A DNA stretch of 64,000 nt. It comes from Selaginella tamariscina (lineage: Eukaryota > Streptophyta > Lycopodiopsida > Selaginellales > Selaginellaceae). Positions 63,368-64,000 of the stretch are shown here, piece by piece. The notes under the pieces are model-generated. The model searched no databases. It saw only the letters and a program-made list of their open reading frames with translations, and had not been told where the DNA came from. Positions within the stretch are counted from its first letter, which is position 1, and every line of letters starts with the position of its first letter. The DNA lies in contig PUQB01000084.1 in assembly GCA_003024785.1 (NCBI GenBank), positions 597,932 to 661,931 on the forward strand, read 5' to 3'. The translations under genes were made by a program, and so were the position numbers.

Positions 63368-64000
63368 AATAAGTTAATATATTAAAATAATGTAGATATT
63401 TTTCTTTTAAACCTCATTAAAACATTAACTTATTTTCATAAGAAAGAGCTTAAAGCTAAAATTCTGAATTAGTATACCCAATCTTGCTAAGTTCATAACA
63501 AGATCAAAACTTTACATAAACCTATATTTATGAATTTGCATGTTAGCCAACAATATCTAAATAGAATTGGTAATAATTTATAATCATTAATTTCCAGTAA
63601 ACTAAATAAGTTTCACATACAATTATATATGTATAAACAGCTTTTAATTCTAAGTAATTGGTAAAACCTGTATTCATATTTTAAAACCAAAACTTTCTCT
63701 CTTAACTTCACCATCACTCTTAACAAACACGCGCTCCACTTGCTTTATAACATTGGAATTGGTCAATAAAGAGTCCAGAGAAATTAACGAGTGCACATTT
63801 TAGGTGGTCGGACTCAGGTTTATTCATCCATGTGATATAAAGGCCGTAGCTCTATCATGTAATCATTTGTGCACATTAAGCATGTTACACACACACATTA
63901 GAAACACATGACCCACCCACCATATTACGTGCATGCAAGTTACTCGTCTCCCATGCGTTGTTGTTGCGTAGGGTGTACGTACAAAATGCAAGTGACTCTA
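63368..64000 (+). repeat. Macrosatellite unit 6, cut by the window end
   Basis: The first 633 bp of another unit, again nearly identical, so the array continues beyond the window. Confidence 0.95.

Overview
The window looks like nuclear DNA of a plant (streptophyte). The evidence is a complete nuclear-type plastid Clp protease gene (CLPP6), a plant-specific B'' subunit of PP2A (TONNEAU2/FASS), a CRINKLY4-like repeat protein, a plant NodH-like sulfotransferase and a plant DUF7796-type membrane protein, all with short spliceosomal introns. The DNA is AT-rich and full of (TA)n, (CT)n and (CA)n tracts. I cannot name the species. One unrecognised 272-residue protein has an axoneme-like composition, so a plant with motile sperm is possible, but that is only a guess.

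Layout. 1-3.6 kb: gene-free, with a long inverted repeat (about 850-1640), a 125-bp tandem duplication (1784-2033), a foldback-like element with about 100-bp arms around a minisatellite (2611-3140), and a 45-bp minisatellite (3236-3590). 3.7-6.96 kb: decayed copy A of a DUF7869-type, DDE-like transposon. 7.7-8.9 kb (-): CRINKLY-repeat ectodomain gene. 9.95-11.95 kb (+): CLPP6, eight exons, intact. 12.2-13.74 kb (-): 272-aa unknown, four exons, intact, convergent with CLPP6. 15.45-16.6 kb (-): single-exon DUF7796-like protein. 19.63-24.57 kb (-): a young Ty3/Gypsy LTR element, next to a hAT-like MITE, both sitting in a fossil copy of a sulfotransferase exon. 25.4-27.1 kb: duplicated 3' flanks of the sulfotransferase gene. 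27.13-30.48 kb (-): NodH-like sulfotransferase, eight exons. 31.9-36.8 kb (+): TON2/FASS, twelve coding exons. 39.1-64.0 kb: a macrosatellite with a diverged partial unit, a second DUF7869 transposon copy in inverse orientation (about 41.2-44.05 kb), then five units of about 3.87 kb and the start of a sixth that runs off the window.

Each 3.87-kb unit carries a TATA-led two-frame coding segment resembling LINE ORF1 RNA-binding proteins, a tRNA-Ser(UGA) relic that lacks its T arm, two (CT)n(TA)n tracts and an internal diverged sub-duplication. The array is the most unusual object here. A second theme is repeated small-scale duplication of exon edges: CLPP6 exon 2, sulfotransferase exon 1 and sulfotransferase exon 8 each have decayed partial copies nearby. 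A third is that three otherwise well-conserved genes (TON2, sulfotransferase, CRINKLY-like) carry isolated single-base frame slips, often in homopolymers, while three neighbouring genes are clean. Consensus errors explain this best, but it needs checking.

The host genes do not form a pathway; they are ordinary scattered plant loci.
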